From the NCBI RefSeq assembly GCF_016718685.1, contig NZ_JADKCX010000048.1, positions 1 through 52,575 on the forward strand: a stretch of 52,575 nt of DNA, read 5' to 3'. The stretch's first letter is position 1, and the number at the start of each line of letters is the position of its first letter. A program made the translations under genes and the position numbers. This DNA comes from Haliscomenobacter sp. (GTDB lineage: Bacteria; Bacteroidota; Bacteroidia; Chitinophagales; Saprospiraceae). The notes beneath the pieces were generated by a model. That model worked only from the letters and a program-made list of their open reading frames with translations, was not told where the DNA came from and did no database searches. Shown piece after piece: positions 27,656 through 36,695 of the stretch.

Positions 27656-28471
27656 TTAGGAGCGTTTCCCCAACTGCACGTTCAAAAACAAATTGAGGAA
27701 CAAAGGTTGGTTCTGCACATTAGGCGCGGCTTCAGTCTCAATCATGATCGGCACTTTTTTGAAGTAAAAATCGGCCATGATACCCACTTCGAAGGCTTTG
27801 ATGAATTCGTCAAAAGCACCCCAGTCAAAATGCAAGGCCACTTTGGCATGGCCGCCGGGCAAAAAACTCGATTGCCCCAACCCTTTGGAAAAACCATCCG
27901 CACCGTAAATGCTGTTGATGTCCAAAAAGCGGGATTCATTTTCTATAGAATATCTTTCGCTGCGGAAATTGCGGTTAAAATCTTCAGGCACAAAGCGGAG
28001 GAGCAAATAATAAGGTTTTAAAATGCCCAAACTGGCTCCGGCAGAATAATCCAAACCCAGTGCCAAACCTTTGCGCCGGGCTTTTTCAGAGAGGTAACGT
28101 TTTTCGCCAAAAGTAGCCCGCAGGGCGTAAAAATTGTTTTGTTTGCCATAGACGAAACCACGGAAAGCCCCTTCCAACGCAGCAATCTGATTGCTTTTGT
28201 TTTGGCGGGTTTCGCGGACGTGTTTGATCTCGCCGATTTCAAGTCCCCAATAGCTGGTTCGATTGTATGCCCGAATGTTGCCAAACTGCAAGCCTGCCGC
28301 TAACCCATTGGTATGGGGTTTGAAGTTGAACGCAACTTCTTTGTTGTACACTACCCCTTTACGGCTTTGGTAGTTGTTTTGGCCCAGTGAAAGGGTTTGT
28401 TGTGCGGCCGCCAATACAGACAAGCTCAAGCTAAAGGCCAGACATATTAAGCGTAGATTGATGTTTTTCAT
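27656..28471 (-). CDS. Predicted outer-membrane protein of unknown function
   Basis: This 271-residue protein has a signal peptide ending near VLAAAQ. The rest alternates polar and hydrophobic residues with many aromatic pairs and ends in a strand-like LFLNLFLNVQLGKRS, which suggests a beta-barrel or surface beta protein. I do not recognise a named family. It is encoded upstream of the CocE-like gene on the same strand with a hairpin between them, and divergent from the gene at 28622. No ligand or partner can be inferred from the context. Confidence 0.65.
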   Translation of the reverse strand: MKNINLRLICLAFSLSLSVLAAAQQTLSLGQNNYQSRKGVVYNKEVAFNFKPHTNGLAAGLQFGNIRAYNRTSYWGLEIGEIKHVRETRQNKSNQIAALEGAFRGFVYGKQNNFYALRATFGEKRYLSEKARRKGLALGLDYSAGASLGILKPYYLLLRFVPEDFNRNFRSERYSIENESRFLDINSIYGADGFSKGLGQSSFLPGGHAKVALHFDWGAFDEFIKAFEVGIMADFYFKKVPIMIETEAAPNVQNQPLFLNLFLNVQLGKRS

Positions 28472-28564
28472 AGTCCTCCGGTTATATTTGCCGAAACGGT
28501 ATTACCTTTAGTAAAGCAATTTGCTAGCCAATTGTTTAGCAAGCTGCTGATTTAAATGTACGAT

Positions 28565-28608
28565 TTTTTGGAAAAAAGATAACATTCGAGGCCTCATTTT
28601 TCCAAAAA
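28565..28608. repeat. 12-bp inverted repeat tttttggaaaaa/tttttccaaaaa upstream of the deacetylase-like gene
   Basis: The arms 28565-28576 and 28597-28608 are perfect complements around 20 bases, ending 13 bases before the ATG at 28622. It could be an operator or a leader hairpin. The same ttttggaaa/tttccaaaa word pair recurs in the hairpin after the gene. Confidence 0.6.
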
Positions 28609-28621
28609 GACAAATTTTTTT

Positions 28622-29941
28622 ATGCGAATCATCCTTTTTAGCCCGAATCATTCGCCACGACTGGACTATGTGCTCAAAGTAATCTTTGAACACATCAATC
28701 CACATCCCTATGAATGTCTATACGATGAAAAAGCCTATCTTCGATCTTCGGGAGCAAAAATAAATTACAGCAAAGCACCTATTGACCCTACCGAGGTGTG
28801 GATCAACCCAGAAACTTTGCTGTTTGAAACCAACTTAGCGTCACAACCTGTACAGGTAAAATGGGTGGATGGTTGCCCCTGGTTGCATTTTGGCGAAAAA
28901 AACAATGGACAACTCCCCGCCGATCTTTTTGCGGGCAGTTTTTACCTCTTGAGCCGTTACGAGGAATACTTGCCCTTCAATCCTGATCGCCATGGGCGAT
29001 TCACCGCTGCGGATAGTTTGGCCCATCGCGAAGGTTTTTTGCAATTCGCGGTGGTACAACGTTGGGTGCGGGCCCTCTTTCAAGCACTACAAGCACAGCA
29101 TTCTGAATTTCAATGGCAGCCTCTTGCTTATCATTTTGCCCCAACCTATGATGTAGATATGCCCTGGCTATTTTGTCATCGTCCCTGGTGGAAACAAGTT
29201 GGTGGGGCATTAAAGGATTTGGTTTTGGGGAAAATCCAGCGCTTACTAGATCGTTGGAAGGCATGGGAAAATCCCGGCGCAGATCCCTTTTATACCTTCG
29301 GGCAACTGATGGATTGGCACAATAAATACAACCTGAACCCGCGCTTTTTTTTCCTGATGGGCGATGCTTCTACTTACGATACCAATCCTTCGTACCACTT
29401 GCCTGCCCAACAAGCGCTCATTCGTGAACTGGCCGCCTTGTACCCAGTGGGCATTCATCCGTCTTATCTGTCCAATGCCCAGCCAGCACGCATTCAAATG
29501 GAAAAAGACCGTTTGGAAAAAATTGTCGATTTACCCATCACGGATAGTCGACAGCATTTTTTGAAACTACGCTTCCCTGAAACCTACCGCCGTTTGATTG
29601 CTGCGGGCATCCAGGTCGATTATTCGATGGGGTACGCCGATGACACGGGGTTTCGGGCCGGAACGGGCGTGCCTTTTCCCTGGTACGATTTGGAGCAGGA
29701 AGAGTGTAGCGCCTTGATGATCCATCCTTTTGTGGCCATGGATGTGACCTTGCAACAATACCTGGGTTTGCATGCGGAGGAAGCTTTGGCTCGCATCAAA
29801 GATTTACATCAGGAAGTCAGCAGTTCGGGCGGGCCGCTTTGTTTGCTTTGGCACAACAGTTCATTTTATGGAGAAGCTGGCTGGGTGGGTTGGAAGGAGA
29901 TGTATGAGGAAGTGTTGAGGCTTTGTGGAAGGGGAGGATAG
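28622..29941 (+). CDS. Polysaccharide-deacetylase-like protein (DUF7033/CE4-related)
   Basis: This 439-residue protein has no signal peptide, so it is probably cytoplasmic. It looks like the Bacteroidota CE4-like family with an N-terminal domain of unknown function. An early stretch DLFAGSFYLLSRYEEYLPF precedes a NodB-like half with FAPTYDVDMPW (the Asp motif of the deacetylase fold), RFFFLMGD, PVGIHPSYL (a candidate metal His), and SSSGGPLCLLWHNSSF near the end. Family members are often near surface-polysaccharide genes, but none are adjacent here. The metal and catalytic residues differ from classical CE4 enzymes, so activity is unproven. It is flanked on both sides by related inverted repeats. 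Confidence 0.75.
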   Translation: MRIILFSPNHSPRLDYVLKVIFEHINPHPYECLYDEKAYLRSSGAKINYSKAPIDPTEVWINPETLLFETNLASQPVQVKWVDGCPWLHFGEKNNGQLPADLFAGSFYLLSRYEEYLPFNPDRHGRFTAADSLAHREGFLQFAVVQRWVRALFQALQAQHSEFQWQPLAYHFAPTYDVDMPWLFCHRPWWKQVGGALKDLVLGKIQRLLDRWKAWENPGADPFYTFGQLMDWHNKYNLNPRFFFLMGDASTYDTNPSYHLPAQQALIRELAALYPVGIHPSYLSNAQPARIQMEKDRLEKIVDLPITDSRQHFLKLRFPETYRRLIAAGIQVDYSMGYADDTGFRAGTGVPFPWYDLEQEECSALMIHPFVAMDVTLQQYLGLHAEEALARIKDLHQEVSSSGGPLCLLWHNSSFYGEAGWVGWKEMYEEVLRLCGRGG

Positions 29942-29952
29942 GCTGATTTTAG

Positions 29953-30003
29953 TTTAATTTTGGAAATATGTCTCTTGAAACAGTAGATTTTTCCAAAATT
30001 AAA
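29953..30003. terminator. 14-bp hairpin after the deacetylase-like gene
   Basis: The arms tttaattttggaaa (29953-29966) and tttccaaaattaaa (29990-30003) are perfect complements around 23 bases. It begins 11 bases after the stop of the plus-strand gene and is probably a terminator or mRNA-end structure, with no clear T run on the plus strand. Confidence 0.55.
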
Positions 30004-30014
30004 GCAATAAAAAA

Positions 30015-30041
30015 TCCCGCAGCACCACCGGGCACTGCGGG
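30015..30041 (-). terminator. Intrinsic terminator of the 1292-residue T9SS gene
   Basis: On the minus strand a tcccgcag/ctgcggga stem (8 pairs, loop about 11 bases) is followed by ATTTTTTATTG. It lies about 60 bases after the stop codon of the gene that ends at 30102. Confidence 0.8.
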
Positions 30042-30081
30042 AATATACCTACCTATTTATTCGTCATCTTTTTCATTGTTT

Positions 30082-30101
30082 CCCACGACTAAAATCATGG
30101 G
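30082..30101 (-). repeat. Degenerate REP-like hairpin
   Basis: On the minus strand CCCATGATTTTAGTCGTGGG pairs completely if two G-U pairs are allowed. It resembles the palindrome at 21827-21846 and abuts the stop codon of the T9SS gene. Confidence 0.5.
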
Positions 30102-33100
30102 TTATTTTACCACGCTCAGACGTTGATTTTGTACCAAACCGTCGCTCATCATGCGGATGAAGTACATCCCGGCGGGAAGGCTGCTGGTATTGACGTTCAG
30201 TTTGTGGAAGCCCTCGCTTTGATGGCCTTGTTCCAAGGTCTGCACCAGTTTGCCCTGCGTATCGTAGAGGTCAATTTTCAGGGTACGGGCCCGACCAATG
30301 GCGTAAGTAAGCGTAGCTTGATCCTTGGCGGGGTTGGGATACACGTTCACCTGCATGAAGTCCGCTTCGTTGTTTTTGAGGTCTACCGCCGAGGTACTGA
30401 TGTCGCCACTGATGTAGTTGCTGAACTTGCGGGTACTCAGGATATTGCCTTCGGCGTCAAAGTAGGTGATCATCAGGGTAGGGGCAGTTTTGTTGCCACT
30501 GTTGTCGGCAATCACCAGGGAAAGGCCTTTTTCATTGGCGGTACCACAGTAGTCCAGGTCTTCCAGGGAAGGAAAACGTGCGTACACATAATCCGCGCCC
30601 ATGGCCGTACTTACTGCGCAGTTTTGGTCATCACGGAGGGACTCACCGTCAATTTTTCCGGCATTGGCCGCAAAAATATAGGGGGCAGAAGACAAGCGAC
30701 CCGTACCTGGATCAGTTAGGTCCAGACTTACCGCCATTGCGGCAATTTCGCTGTTGTATTTTGAGCCAGGATCGGCTTGCAGATGTACTGCGTACAACTT
30801 GGCGGTAATGGCGTGGCTCAAGGTTGGTACATCGTGGTTGATGATCGTGCCTTTCCACTTGAGGGTATCGCGGCAGAACGTTCCATCGCAGTAGTTGACT
30901 TGTAGTACTACATTGCTGCTGTACACCACACTTGAACTCATCCAGAATACCACACTGTTGATGGCTGGAGGGCTCAGGGTAATCAAGCTCGTGCTGGTCA
31001 TTGGGTTACTTACCGGGCCCGCATCCACACCGTAGAAACCTGCGCTCAGGCCAGCTGCTGCGATAATGTTTACGGAGCAAATTGGCTTGTTGGATGGATT
31101 GACATAAGTGAAAGTGCCGGTCTTTTTGAAGTGTGAGCTCTTGAAAGTCAAACCCCACTGGCCACAGCAATCGCTAGGTTTTTGTGGTTTGCAACCATCG
31201 ATTTTGAGTTCTTTAAAGCACTGTTCGCCATTGCTGAAGGTAATGCTGAACATGACGACCATGCTGCCCGTGGTGTTGGTTGACAAAGCGTCGAAGCACA
31301 GCTCCATGGTAGGGATACAACCGTTGGGGATGAAGCTATAGCTGCTTTGGCCCTGGTAGGCGCCTAGGCTTGCGGTACAATTCCAGTTGGCGCCGCTGAT
31401 GGTTCCACCTTGTACGGTCACCTGAATTTGTTTCACTTCACAAGGCGTTACGAGTTTCACGCAGCATTTGCCCTGGATGGCTTGAAGGGTAGTTTTTTCA
31501 CAACATCCGCTGGATACCACCGAGGCGCAAACGGTATTGGAGGCGGCCGGAGTCAGCGGGGTGTAAGTCAGGTTGCCGTTGATGATGTATTTGCCCGAAC
31601 CACGTGAAGCAAAATCGTTGCAGGCTTGCTGGTTGGTTTGGGCATTCGCAGAAGCCGTTACTTTAAAGCTGGCCCGCAAGGTGCCGCCACTGAGCAAACC
31701 ATAAGCAGCTCCATAAGCGATGCCCACGTTGTTGCCACTGCCTGTATAAGGCCAGGCGTCACTAGTGGTACCGATGCCAAGTCCCAGCGAGTTGAGGATG
31801 CTGAGGTTGTTGCCCGCCATCGTGCCCGCTGTACCACTTACGGCTGGAGTTGCCAATACACTATAGGCGTATCCTGTAGGATTACTCACGCCAAACTGCG
31901 AGCCGCGTGCTGCCGAACGGTTCATCACCTTCCAATCGTTGAGGCCATCGTTGATGGGCAACAGGTCTACTTTGCGCACATCGTAGAGTGGGCCTGTACC
32001 GGTGTTTTTCATGTTCAGGCGGTACCAAAGGTTGCCTCCAGCGCTGGTGGTCGTGCTGGAACTCCAGGTAACGTTGTCTTTGCTGATTTCTTTGGTCAAT
32101 TCGGTGCCGTGGGTCACGTTGATGATGGTGTTGACGGTATTGGCAGTTTCGGACGTGGGCAAATTGCCACCTGAACCGGTGAACGTGTTGGGTACGATGC
32201 CACTGGCCGCGTCGGGGGCTACTTTGACATCAAATTCGATGAAGTAAAAAGTAACACCCTGCGTACCGTATGCGCCACAATTGGCGTAGTAAAAGTCCTG
32301 GCACTCAGAGGGGATATTCAAGTTGGTCCAGGTCAGGGTATTGCCGCTGACGGAAGCCGTGGCAATGGGCCAGGGTGTTGCACCCACACCACCACAAGGC
32401 GGGCTGTAACTGTTGCTGGAATAGGCAATTTGGTTGCCCATGTAAATCAGGCTGGGGTTGAGCACATCGCTGAGGTTGAAGTTGGCGTTCAGAGAGCCGA
32501 TGTTTTGTACCCGCAAACGGTAGCGGAAGGTATTGCCGGGCTGATACGCCACTTGTGGGCTGCAAATTTCTTTGTACAAACACAAATCCGGTGCAGGTGT
32601 GGAAGTGACAAAACTGACACAACTTTGCTGCGCAGGAATTTGGGTAGAAGTCAGGTTCGCACAGTTCGTGATCGTGGTATTGGGTGCTACGCTGGCGTTG
32701 ATGGTAAAGAAGATCTGGATTTGTAAACAGGCCGCAGCGGCCAAACCAGTTTGGCTAAAACTCAAGGAAGCAACGGGGCTACTGATCGGAGCATTCCAGT
32801 TGATGTTGCCCGTTTGGCTGCTGGCAATGGTCGAAACTGTAGTGTTCACCAGGGTTGCACTGGCCGTAACTGGAGCCGAGGCATTGAACACAACTGAGTT
32901 GACAGTAACCCCGGCAGGCAGTACATCCTGTACGGAAAAAGTAAGTGGAGTGTTGCCGTTGTTGCAAGTGGTGAGGTAGTAAATTCCCTGACAACCGGGC
33001 ATTTTGTTGTTGAGGTACAAGCCTTTGTTGAAGGTTCCTGAAGTGACTGGAGCAGCTACTTGTACGCAGGTCGTGTTGCTGTTCACAGAAAAGGCCTGGT

Positions 33101-33980
33101 TGCACACGTTGGTGCCCGATAGGGTAGCGGTATTGGGAATTTGGGTGTTTACGGGGAAAGAACCAGCTGGATAATTCACGGTCACCTGACAGCTCATCCA
33201 GACCCAAGGGTTAGCGGCGTTGAGGTTGCCGACATTCCAGGTGAGGGTATTGCCACTTTGGGTCACGCCACAGGTGCTGGATACCAGCGTTGCACCAGCG
33301 GGCAACACATCGGTTACAATGGCGCTATTGAGGTTGATTTGGCCGTCGTCGTTGCCCTGGTAAGGGCTGGCTTTGTACACCATCAGGTTGTAGGTCACAT
33401 TGCCGCCCAGGGCCATGATGTATTGGCAACCGTTGTTTTGGGGGTTCCAGGACAAGCCGGTTACACCTTTGCTGATGGCAAAAGGGTTATTGGCCGTAGC
33501 AGTGGTAGACACAAACTCGGTGCAAAATTTGGGTTGGTTTTTGGCTTCCAAACAGACCTGGTTACGAGCAGTCGTACCCGGACAAGTTGTTCCGGCAGGG
33601 AAATGCACGTTGATCTGGAAGGTTCCACTGCAACCGGAAGTGACTGAAGCCAGGCTGTAGCTCACCAAATTGCCAACGGTGCTGACCGTAGGTGTACCGC
33701 AACCGGTGCCGGGTACTACGCCATCAATCACCAAGGATGCGGGCACCTGGTCGGTGATCACGATGCTGGTGGCTCCGGCGGGGATGGTGTAAAAAATGGT
33801 GTAGGTAAATACAACTCCAGAAGGGACGGTAGAATTGCTGACCTGTTTTTTTACCGCAAAACCATTGGCGTTTACGGTATTGGTCACTGTCGTGGGATTT
33901 TGCGCATGCATCATGCCTGGAATGCTCAGGCAAAAAAGGCAAAAAATTGCCCACATCAAACGGCTTTGGATCTTTTTCAT
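30102..33980 (-). CDS. Large secreted T9SS protein with DUF11-like beta repeats
   Basis: This intact 1292-residue protein has a signal peptide ending MMHAQ. Much of it is a series of DUF11-like (TIGR01451-type) immunoglobulin-like repeats, recognised by recurring phrases such as ITDQVPASLVIDG, VTDVLPAGATLVSS, VQDVLPAGVTVNSV and LSDVLNPSLIYMGN. It ends in a T9SS sorting domain with VNVYPNPAKDQATLTY and LPAGMYFIRMMSDGLVQNQRLSVVK. It should be displayed or released at the cell surface. No enzyme domain is visible, and roles in adhesion, sheath or matrix are guesses. Its transcript has an intrinsic terminator at 30015-30041. Confidence 0.92.
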   Translation of the reverse strand: MKKIQSRLMWAIFCLFCLSIPGMMHAQNPTTVTNTVNANGFAVKKQVSNSTVPSGVVFTYTIFYTIPAGATSIVITDQVPASLVIDGVVPGTGCGTPTVSTVGNLVSYSLASVTSGCSGTFQINVHFPAGTTCPGTTARNQVCLEAKNQPKFCTEFVSTTATANNPFAISKGVTGLSWNPQNNGCQYIMALGGNVTYNLMVYKASPYQGNDDGQINLNSAIVTDVLPAGATLVSSTCGVTQSGNTLTWNVGNLNAANPWVWMSCQVTVNYPAGSFPVNTQIPNTATLSGTNVCNQAFSVNSNTTCVQVAAPVTSGTFNKGLYLNNKMPGCQGIYYLTTCNNGNTPLTFSVQDVLPAGVTVNSVVFNASAPVTASATLVNTTVSTIASSQTGNINWNAPISSPVASLSFSQTGLAAAACLQIQIFFTINASVAPNTTITNCANLTSTQIPAQQSCVSFVTSTPAPDLCLYKEICSPQVAYQPGNTFRYRLRVQNIGSLNANFNLSDVLNPSLIYMGNQIAYSSNSYSPPCGGVGATPWPIATASVSGNTLTWTNLNIPSECQDFYYANCGAYGTQGVTFYFIEFDVKVAPDAASGIVPNTFTGSGGNLPTSETANTVNTIINVTHGTELTKEISKDNVTWSSSTTTSAGGNLWYRLNMKNTGTGPLYDVRKVDLLPINDGLNDWKVMNRSAARGSQFGVSNPTGYAYSVLATPAVSGTAGTMAGNNLSILNSLGLGIGTTSDAWPYTGSGNNVGIAYGAAYGLLSGGTLRASFKVTASANAQTNQQACNDFASRGSGKYIINGNLTYTPLTPAASNTVCASVVSSGCCEKTTLQAIQGKCCVKLVTPCEVKQIQVTVQGGTISGANWNCTASLGAYQGQSSYSFIPNGCIPTMELCFDALSTNTTGSMVVMFSITFSNGEQCFKELKIDGCKPQKPSDCCGQWGLTFKSSHFKKTGTFTYVNPSNKPICSVNIIAAAGLSAGFYGVDAGPVSNPMTSTSLITLSPPAINSVVFWMSSSVVYSSNVVLQVNYCDGTFCRDTLKWKGTIINHDVPTLSHAITAKLYAVHLQADPGSKYNSEIAAMAVSLDLTDPGTGRLSSAPYIFAANAGKIDGESLRDDQNCAVSTAMGADYVYARFPSLEDLDYCGTANEKGLSLVIADNSGNKTAPTLMITYFDAEGNILSTRKFSNYISGDISTSAVDLKNNEADFMQVNVYPNPAKDQATLTYAIGRARTLKIDLYDTQGKLVQTLEQGHQSEGFHKLNVNTSSLPAGMYFIRMMSDGLVQNQRLSVVK

Positions 33981-34011
33981 GTCAAACGGGATTAAAAGAT
34001 GGACGAATTAA

Positions 34012-34043
34012 ATGAGTAGATTTAAGGGGCTTCATCTACTCAT
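34012..34043 (-). repeat. 9-bp perfect hairpin between DUF2071 gene and T9SS gene
   Basis: The arms atgagtaga (34012-34020) and tctactcat (34035-34043) pair perfectly around 14 bases. The site is after the DUF2071 stop and 32 bases before the T9SS gene start, so it may end the first transcript or sit in the leader of the second. Confidence 0.5.
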
Positions 34044-34097
34044 CTCCAAAGCCATTGAAATCTTACGTCCCGTTTTAATTTTTTTTGAAAATAATTT

Positions 34098-34817
34098 TCA
34101 GCGGATAAAATGTCCCTTACCCACTGCTATCTCCGACCCTTCCGCCAAAAACACAGATTTGGGGGCTAATCCATTCAAAAATGCAAACTCTGCCCCATAT
34201 GCAGCACCAAAATCAACCGCGCAATTAACATCCTGTACGGTATAAGTTTGCCAGCGCGGGTGCTCCACGGCATATTCCATGGTGCGTTGGGCGTCCCAAC
34301 GGGCGTAGCCCCAGTAGTGTTCGGTGATGAATTCAGCTTCGCAACCCGGGGGCATATCGAAGGCTTCAGCAGTAGCAGTGCACGAAAAAAGGTGTTGGCG
34401 CCTCTGTTGTTTCCAGGAGTATTCGACTTCCAGTTGATCTTTACTTTCCTCCCAGCGGTACTGCATGGGCACGGTCTTGTACCGTTCGCGGTAAAGGGTA
34501 TTCGCCACCCAGGTAATGGTGGGTACGGGTACAAGTTCACGCAGGAACACCACGCCTCTTTTCCAACCCAGTTCCGGATCGAGATAACGCACGTAAAAAC
34601 GCAGGTTGATTTCCGGAAAATTGCGGTGCCCCGGAAAACCCATACCCATTACTTTGGTATCCACAAACCGAAAACCGACCAGGCTAACGTAACAGGTGTC
34701 ATTCCACCAATCCAGTTCTACCCCGGCGGGCAGGTAGGGCAAGAGTACATCGGACTCGATGGCGTAATTGAGCATCAGGAGGCGGCGCCATTCGGCGGTT
34801 AGGAATGGGTTTTGCAT
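34098..34817 (-). CDS. DUF2071 (YqjF-like) protein
   Basis: This protein has 239 residues and no signal peptide. It starts MQNPFLTAEWRRLLMLNYAI, followed by LLPYLPAGVELDWW, VSLVGFRF, INLRFYVR and GVVFLRELVP, the recognisable order of the DUF2071/YqjF family of acetoacetate-decarboxylase-like fold proteins. The biochemical role is unknown. It is the first intact gene after the carbohydrate cluster on the same strand, 36 bases after the UPF0309 SIS gene, so it may share its transcript. Confidence 0.88.
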   Translation of the reverse strand: MQNPFLTAEWRRLLMLNYAIESDVLLPYLPAGVELDWWNDTCYVSLVGFRFVDTKVMGMGFPGHRNFPEINLRFYVRYLDPELGWKRGVVFLRELVPVPTITWVANTLYRERYKTVPMQYRWEESKDQLEVEYSWKQQRRQHLFSCTATAEAFDMPPGCEAEFITEHYWGYARWDAQRTMEYAVEHPRWQTYTVQDVNCAVDFGAAYGAEFAFLNGLAPKSVFLAEGSEIAVGKGHFIR

Positions 34818-34852
34818 TTTTTAGACTAAAGATACGTGTAAATATTTAACCA

Positions 34853-35662
34853 CTACTGGACATTTTGCTCGGAAACGTAGCTGGGAATCCCCACTTTTTT
34901 GTACATCTGTGCTATGCGGTGGGCATGCTCGTCGTAAGCTGCTTGAAACAACTCGGTGGCGCGTTCTGCACCAATCAGCGCACCGGCAGTCAATACTTTG
35001 GGTGGATGGCCCGCCTGGGTCAGTAAATTGGCCAACTCGGCTTTGATGCAATTGATGAGCATACAAGACCCCACCGTAGAGCCGGGTGCCACCGGGGTAT
35101 CCAGGTTTTGAATCTGTACCATCGCATCACCGACTGGTGCGCCTGAATCGAGTACAATGTCGCAGAAGTCTTGCAGTTTGCGGCCATCGGGGCGTTTGCT
35201 GGTGCTGGCCTCGGAGTGCTGCTGCGAAATGATGCCCACGGTTTTGATGCCTTTTTGTTGAAACAATTCGGCCATTTCGATGGGCACTACATTGCAGCCA
35301 GAAGAGGAAATGATGAGGGCAGCATCTAGGTCAGACAGGTCGAAGTTTCGCAAAATTTGCGCGGCCAAGCCGGGTACATTTTCCAAAAACATGGCCTGCC
35401 GTTGGCCATTGGCCCCTACCACCAGATTGTGAAAGGTCAGGGACAATTCTACGATGGGATTAAAGCCCGGAAAAGAGCCGTAACGCGGCCACATTTCTTC
35501 CACCATGATGCGACTGTGGCCGCTACCAAACACATGAACCATACGGCCAGCGAGGATCGAGTTGGCAAATAAAGCGGCTACACGCTGGATGTTTGCTTCT
35601 TGCTGGGCTACAGTTTCCAGTAGGCCCTGGCATTTTTGGAGGTAGGTTTGGGTATAAGACAT
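34853..35662 (-). CDS. UPF0309-type SIS-domain phosphosugar protein
   Basis: This 269-residue protein has a single SIS domain. The phosphosugar-binding loop is VFGSGHSRIM (about residues 43-52), with Ser-rich ALIISSSGCNVVPIEMAE later, as in the UPF0309/MurQ-like branch. SIS proteins bind phosphorylated sugars as isomerases, etherases or regulators. A sugar-phosphate isomerase or etherase role would suit the neighbouring SDR, GH38-like mannosidase and second SIS gene on the same strand. The substrate is not deducible from sequence alone. Confidence 0.85.
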   Translation of the reverse strand: MSYTQTYLQKCQGLLETVAQQEANIQRVAALFANSILAGRMVHVFGSGHSRIMVEEMWPRYGSFPGFNPIVELSLTFHNLVVGANGQRQAMFLENVPGLAAQILRNFDLSDLDAALIISSSGCNVVPIEMAELFQQKGIKTVGIISQQHSEASTSKRPDGRKLQDFCDIVLDSGAPVGDAMVQIQNLDTPVAPGSTVGSCMLINCIKAELANLLTQAGHPPKVLTAGALIGAERATELFQAAYDEHAHRIAQMYKKVGIPSYVSEQNVQ

Positions 35663-35735
35663 CGGATTTTGTGGTTCTGTTGAGTGGAATTATGAAAATT
35701 AAGTTCCCCTTGGCGACAAGGTTTTTAGCCCAAAT

Positions 35736-35791
35736 GACACAAATTTTCACAATCAAATTATCACAAATGATTTGTGTATAATTTGTGATTT
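35736..35791. repeat. Degenerate cacaaatt-type hairpin
   Basis: The core arms aaattatcacaaat (35755-35768) and tttgtgtataattt (35771-35784) pair with one or two mismatches. Additional cacaaatt/aatttgtg words lie on both sides. It resembles the cacagatttt family at 1695-1777 and 27542-27628 in word layout. It lies between two minus-strand genes. Confidence 0.55.
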
Positions 35792-35813
35792 TTTGATGAT
35801 TCCGCCGCAGGTA

Positions 35814-36593
35814 TTATTCTGCCCTTCCGAGAGTTCCCCAACCACCATCGACGTACAAAGTTTGGCCCGTGGTGAATTTGGAAGCATCCGACATGAAATA
35901 GATAGCCGCACCATCCAAATCTTCGGGCCTGCCATTGCGGCCTCCATCCAGGGGTTGTTTGGTTTTGACAAAACTCAGGATGGCCTCATCCTTGCTGGCG
36001 CGTTCCGACATGGGCGTTTCCACCAGTGCCGGGGCCAGGAGGTTGACCCTGATGTTGTCAGCAGCATAATAGGCCGCAATGGATTTGGTAAAACCAATGA
36101 CGGCTGATTTTGTCGCTGCGTAAGCATGGGTAACAAAGTATTTGGGAGAAGGCGAAAATCCCAATACGGAACCCATGTTCAGGATTGTGCCGGCTTTGCC
36201 CAAAGCCCGAAACCTGCGGATGGCGGCCTGGTTGGAGAGCATGAGGCTGGTGAGGTTCAGCTCGAAGGTTTTATTCCAACCTTCCAGGCTGAGTTCGTGC
36301 AGCGGGCCATCGCCAAACTTGCGGCCACTGCCACCTGCAACGTGGTACAAACCATCAAAATCGCCAAAAGCTTCGAGGCACAAATCAATGGCCTTTTCGG
36401 CAGTGGCAGGGTCGGAGGCATCGCCGCTGTACACTCGGGCAGCATCGCCCAGCAAAGTTTGCGCAGCCTGGCCACTTTCCGTGTTTCTGCCCACCAAAAT
36501 AACTACTGCGCCTGCGTGGACAAAGGCTTTGGCTGCTGAAAGCCCGATTCCGGTGGTGCCACCTATGATGACAATTTTTTTATCCTTTAGCAT
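35814..36593 (-). CDS. Short-chain dehydrogenase/reductase
   Basis: From MLKDKKIVIIGGTTGIG at 36593 the protein has 259 residues of classical SDR form. The Rossmann nucleotide loop is GGTTGIG (residues 11-17), and the active-site Tyr and Lys are in YAATKSAVIGF. The C terminus has the common GQTLYVDGGWG. An upstream in-frame ATG at 36653 would add 20 residues without family similarity. It oxidises or reduces a sugar-like or other alcohol using NAD(P)H. The substrate is unknown. It lies in the carbohydrate cluster between the SIS and GH38-like genes. Confidence 0.9.
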   Translation of the reverse strand: MLKDKKIVIIGGTTGIGLSAAKAFVHAGAVVILVGRNTESGQAAQTLLGDAARVYSGDASDPATAEKAIDLCLEAFGDFDGLYHVAGGSGRKFGDGPLHELSLEGWNKTFELNLTSLMLSNQAAIRRFRALGKAGTILNMGSVLGFSPSPKYFVTHAYAATKSAVIGFTKSIAAYYAADNIRVNLLAPALVETPMSERASKDEAILSFVKTKQPLDGGRNGRPEDLDGAAIYFMSDASKFTTGQTLYVDGGWGTLGRAE

Positions 36594-36695
36594 AGTCTGG
36601 TCAGAATAATACCAATGAGTTGAAGCAAAATGGAATCTGGTACAAAAAAACAACTCCTTTCGCTATCTGCCATTATAAACAAACTTTTAACGATA

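Noticed and set aside
30123..30719. Plus-strand frame opposite the T9SS protein end
   Set aside because: The minus strand encodes the T9SS sorting domain, so the plus frame is a shadow.
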